A DNA stretch of 64,000 nt from Nitrospirales bacterium (GTDB taxonomy: Bacteria > Nitrospirota > Nitrospiria > Nitrospirales > UBA8639), in the NCBI GenBank assembly GCA_029261355.1, contig JAJDBM010000058.1, positions 62,001 through 126,000 on the forward strand, written 5' to 3'. Within the stretch, counting starts at the first letter, position 1; each line of letters starts with the position of its first letter. The notes under the pieces were generated by a model. That model saw nothing but the letters and a program-made list of their open reading frames with translations. It made no database searches and was not told the DNA's origin. A program made the translations under genes and the position numbers. This document shows, one piece after another, positions 63,846 through 64,000 of the stretch.

Positions 63846-64000
63846 AATGACTACTGGGATTTGGAATTACACACGATTGTTGAGATATAGAGATAAGTAG
63901 CAAAGCCATCGCATACTGTCAATCCCGTTAATCTATCGTTCATGATCATGCCTTGGCGATTTCATACCCAATCATCATGAACTTGGGGTGAACGAAAGAT

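Noticed and set aside
1-64000. CRISPR arrays, tRNA or rRNA genes, prophage or conjugation modules
   Set aside because: No regular direct-repeat/spacer array, no cloverleaf or ribosomal sequence, and no phage or conjugation proteins were recognised.

Overview
The window looks like a chromosomal stretch from a Gram-negative bacterium of moderate GC content. Signal peptides, lipoproteins, an outer-membrane porin, a large-format PstC/PstA pair and a bactofilin all fit that. Several features (hybrid histidine kinase style, MoxR-like ATPase, DUF3565, TIGR04211-type SH3 protein) resemble Nitrospirota such as marine Nitrospira, but also gammaproteobacteria. I cannot decide the lineage from sequence alone. 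No rRNA, tRNA or CRISPR array was seen.

Layout. 0-7 kb: a hybrid sensor kinase cut by the window edge, a small DUF3565 protein, a DppA-DppB-DppC importer without its ATPases, and a MoxR-like AAA ATPase. 7.5-21.4 kb: the phosphate control and uptake core, phoB-phoR, a large membrane sensor/P-loop NTPase (apparently frameshifted), a small protein, and pstS-pstC-pstA-pstB-phoU. 21.7-28.8 kb: a DUF2235 hydrolase fused to a PilZ domain, polyphosphate kinase, a PhoX-like lipoprotein, an inositol-monophosphatase-family enzyme and a zinc-ribbon protein. 28.9-35.8 kb: a decaying region with a frameshifted OlsB-like acyltransferase, a dispersed repeat, a phytase-like secreted protein, a TPR pseudogene and a dead IS3-family element. 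35.9-48.6 kb: extracytoplasmic phosphatases (calcineurin-like, PhoD, a ruined endonuclease/exonuclease/phosphatase-family gene, PhoX, GDPD, a second PhoX-like protein) plus a Na+/phosphate cotransporter operon. 49-54 kb: a sigma-70 factor, a broken zinc-ribbon gene, a 139-bp MITE-like element, a stand-alone PhoB-type DNA-binding domain, exopolyphosphatase Ppx and a bactofilin. 54-64 kb: SixA, a CBS-psiE pair, a lipoprotein, a phosphate-selective porin, a second pstSCAB operon led by an ArsR-type repressor, another CBS protein and an SH3-domain protein.

Almost everything between 7.5 and 62 kb concerns acquiring, storing or signalling phosphorus, so the window reads as a phosphate-starvation island. 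A recurrent promoter architecture supports this. Hexamers of the form NGTNAC are repeated every 11 bp, and the last one lies exactly 10 bp upstream of a TA-rich -10 hexamer. I see this geometry before pstS, the small gene at 14.2 kb, the phosphoesterase-phoD pair, the Na+/Pi transporter, phoX, the sigma factor, the CBS-psiE pair and the porin, and in weaker form before the phytase-like gene and the zinc-ribbon genes. This matches classical PhoB boxes. By contrast the second pst operon carries a sigma-70 promoter with an SmtB/ArsR-type operator, which suggests control by a metalloid or metal rather than by PhoB.

Most interesting items: the phased Pho-box series including one before a sigma factor; the ArsR-controlled pstSCAB; three PhoX-family proteins with different active-site residues; a secreted-domain/transposase-HTH fusion; the DUF2235-PilZ fusion; and the MITE-like element with 26-bp inverted ends.
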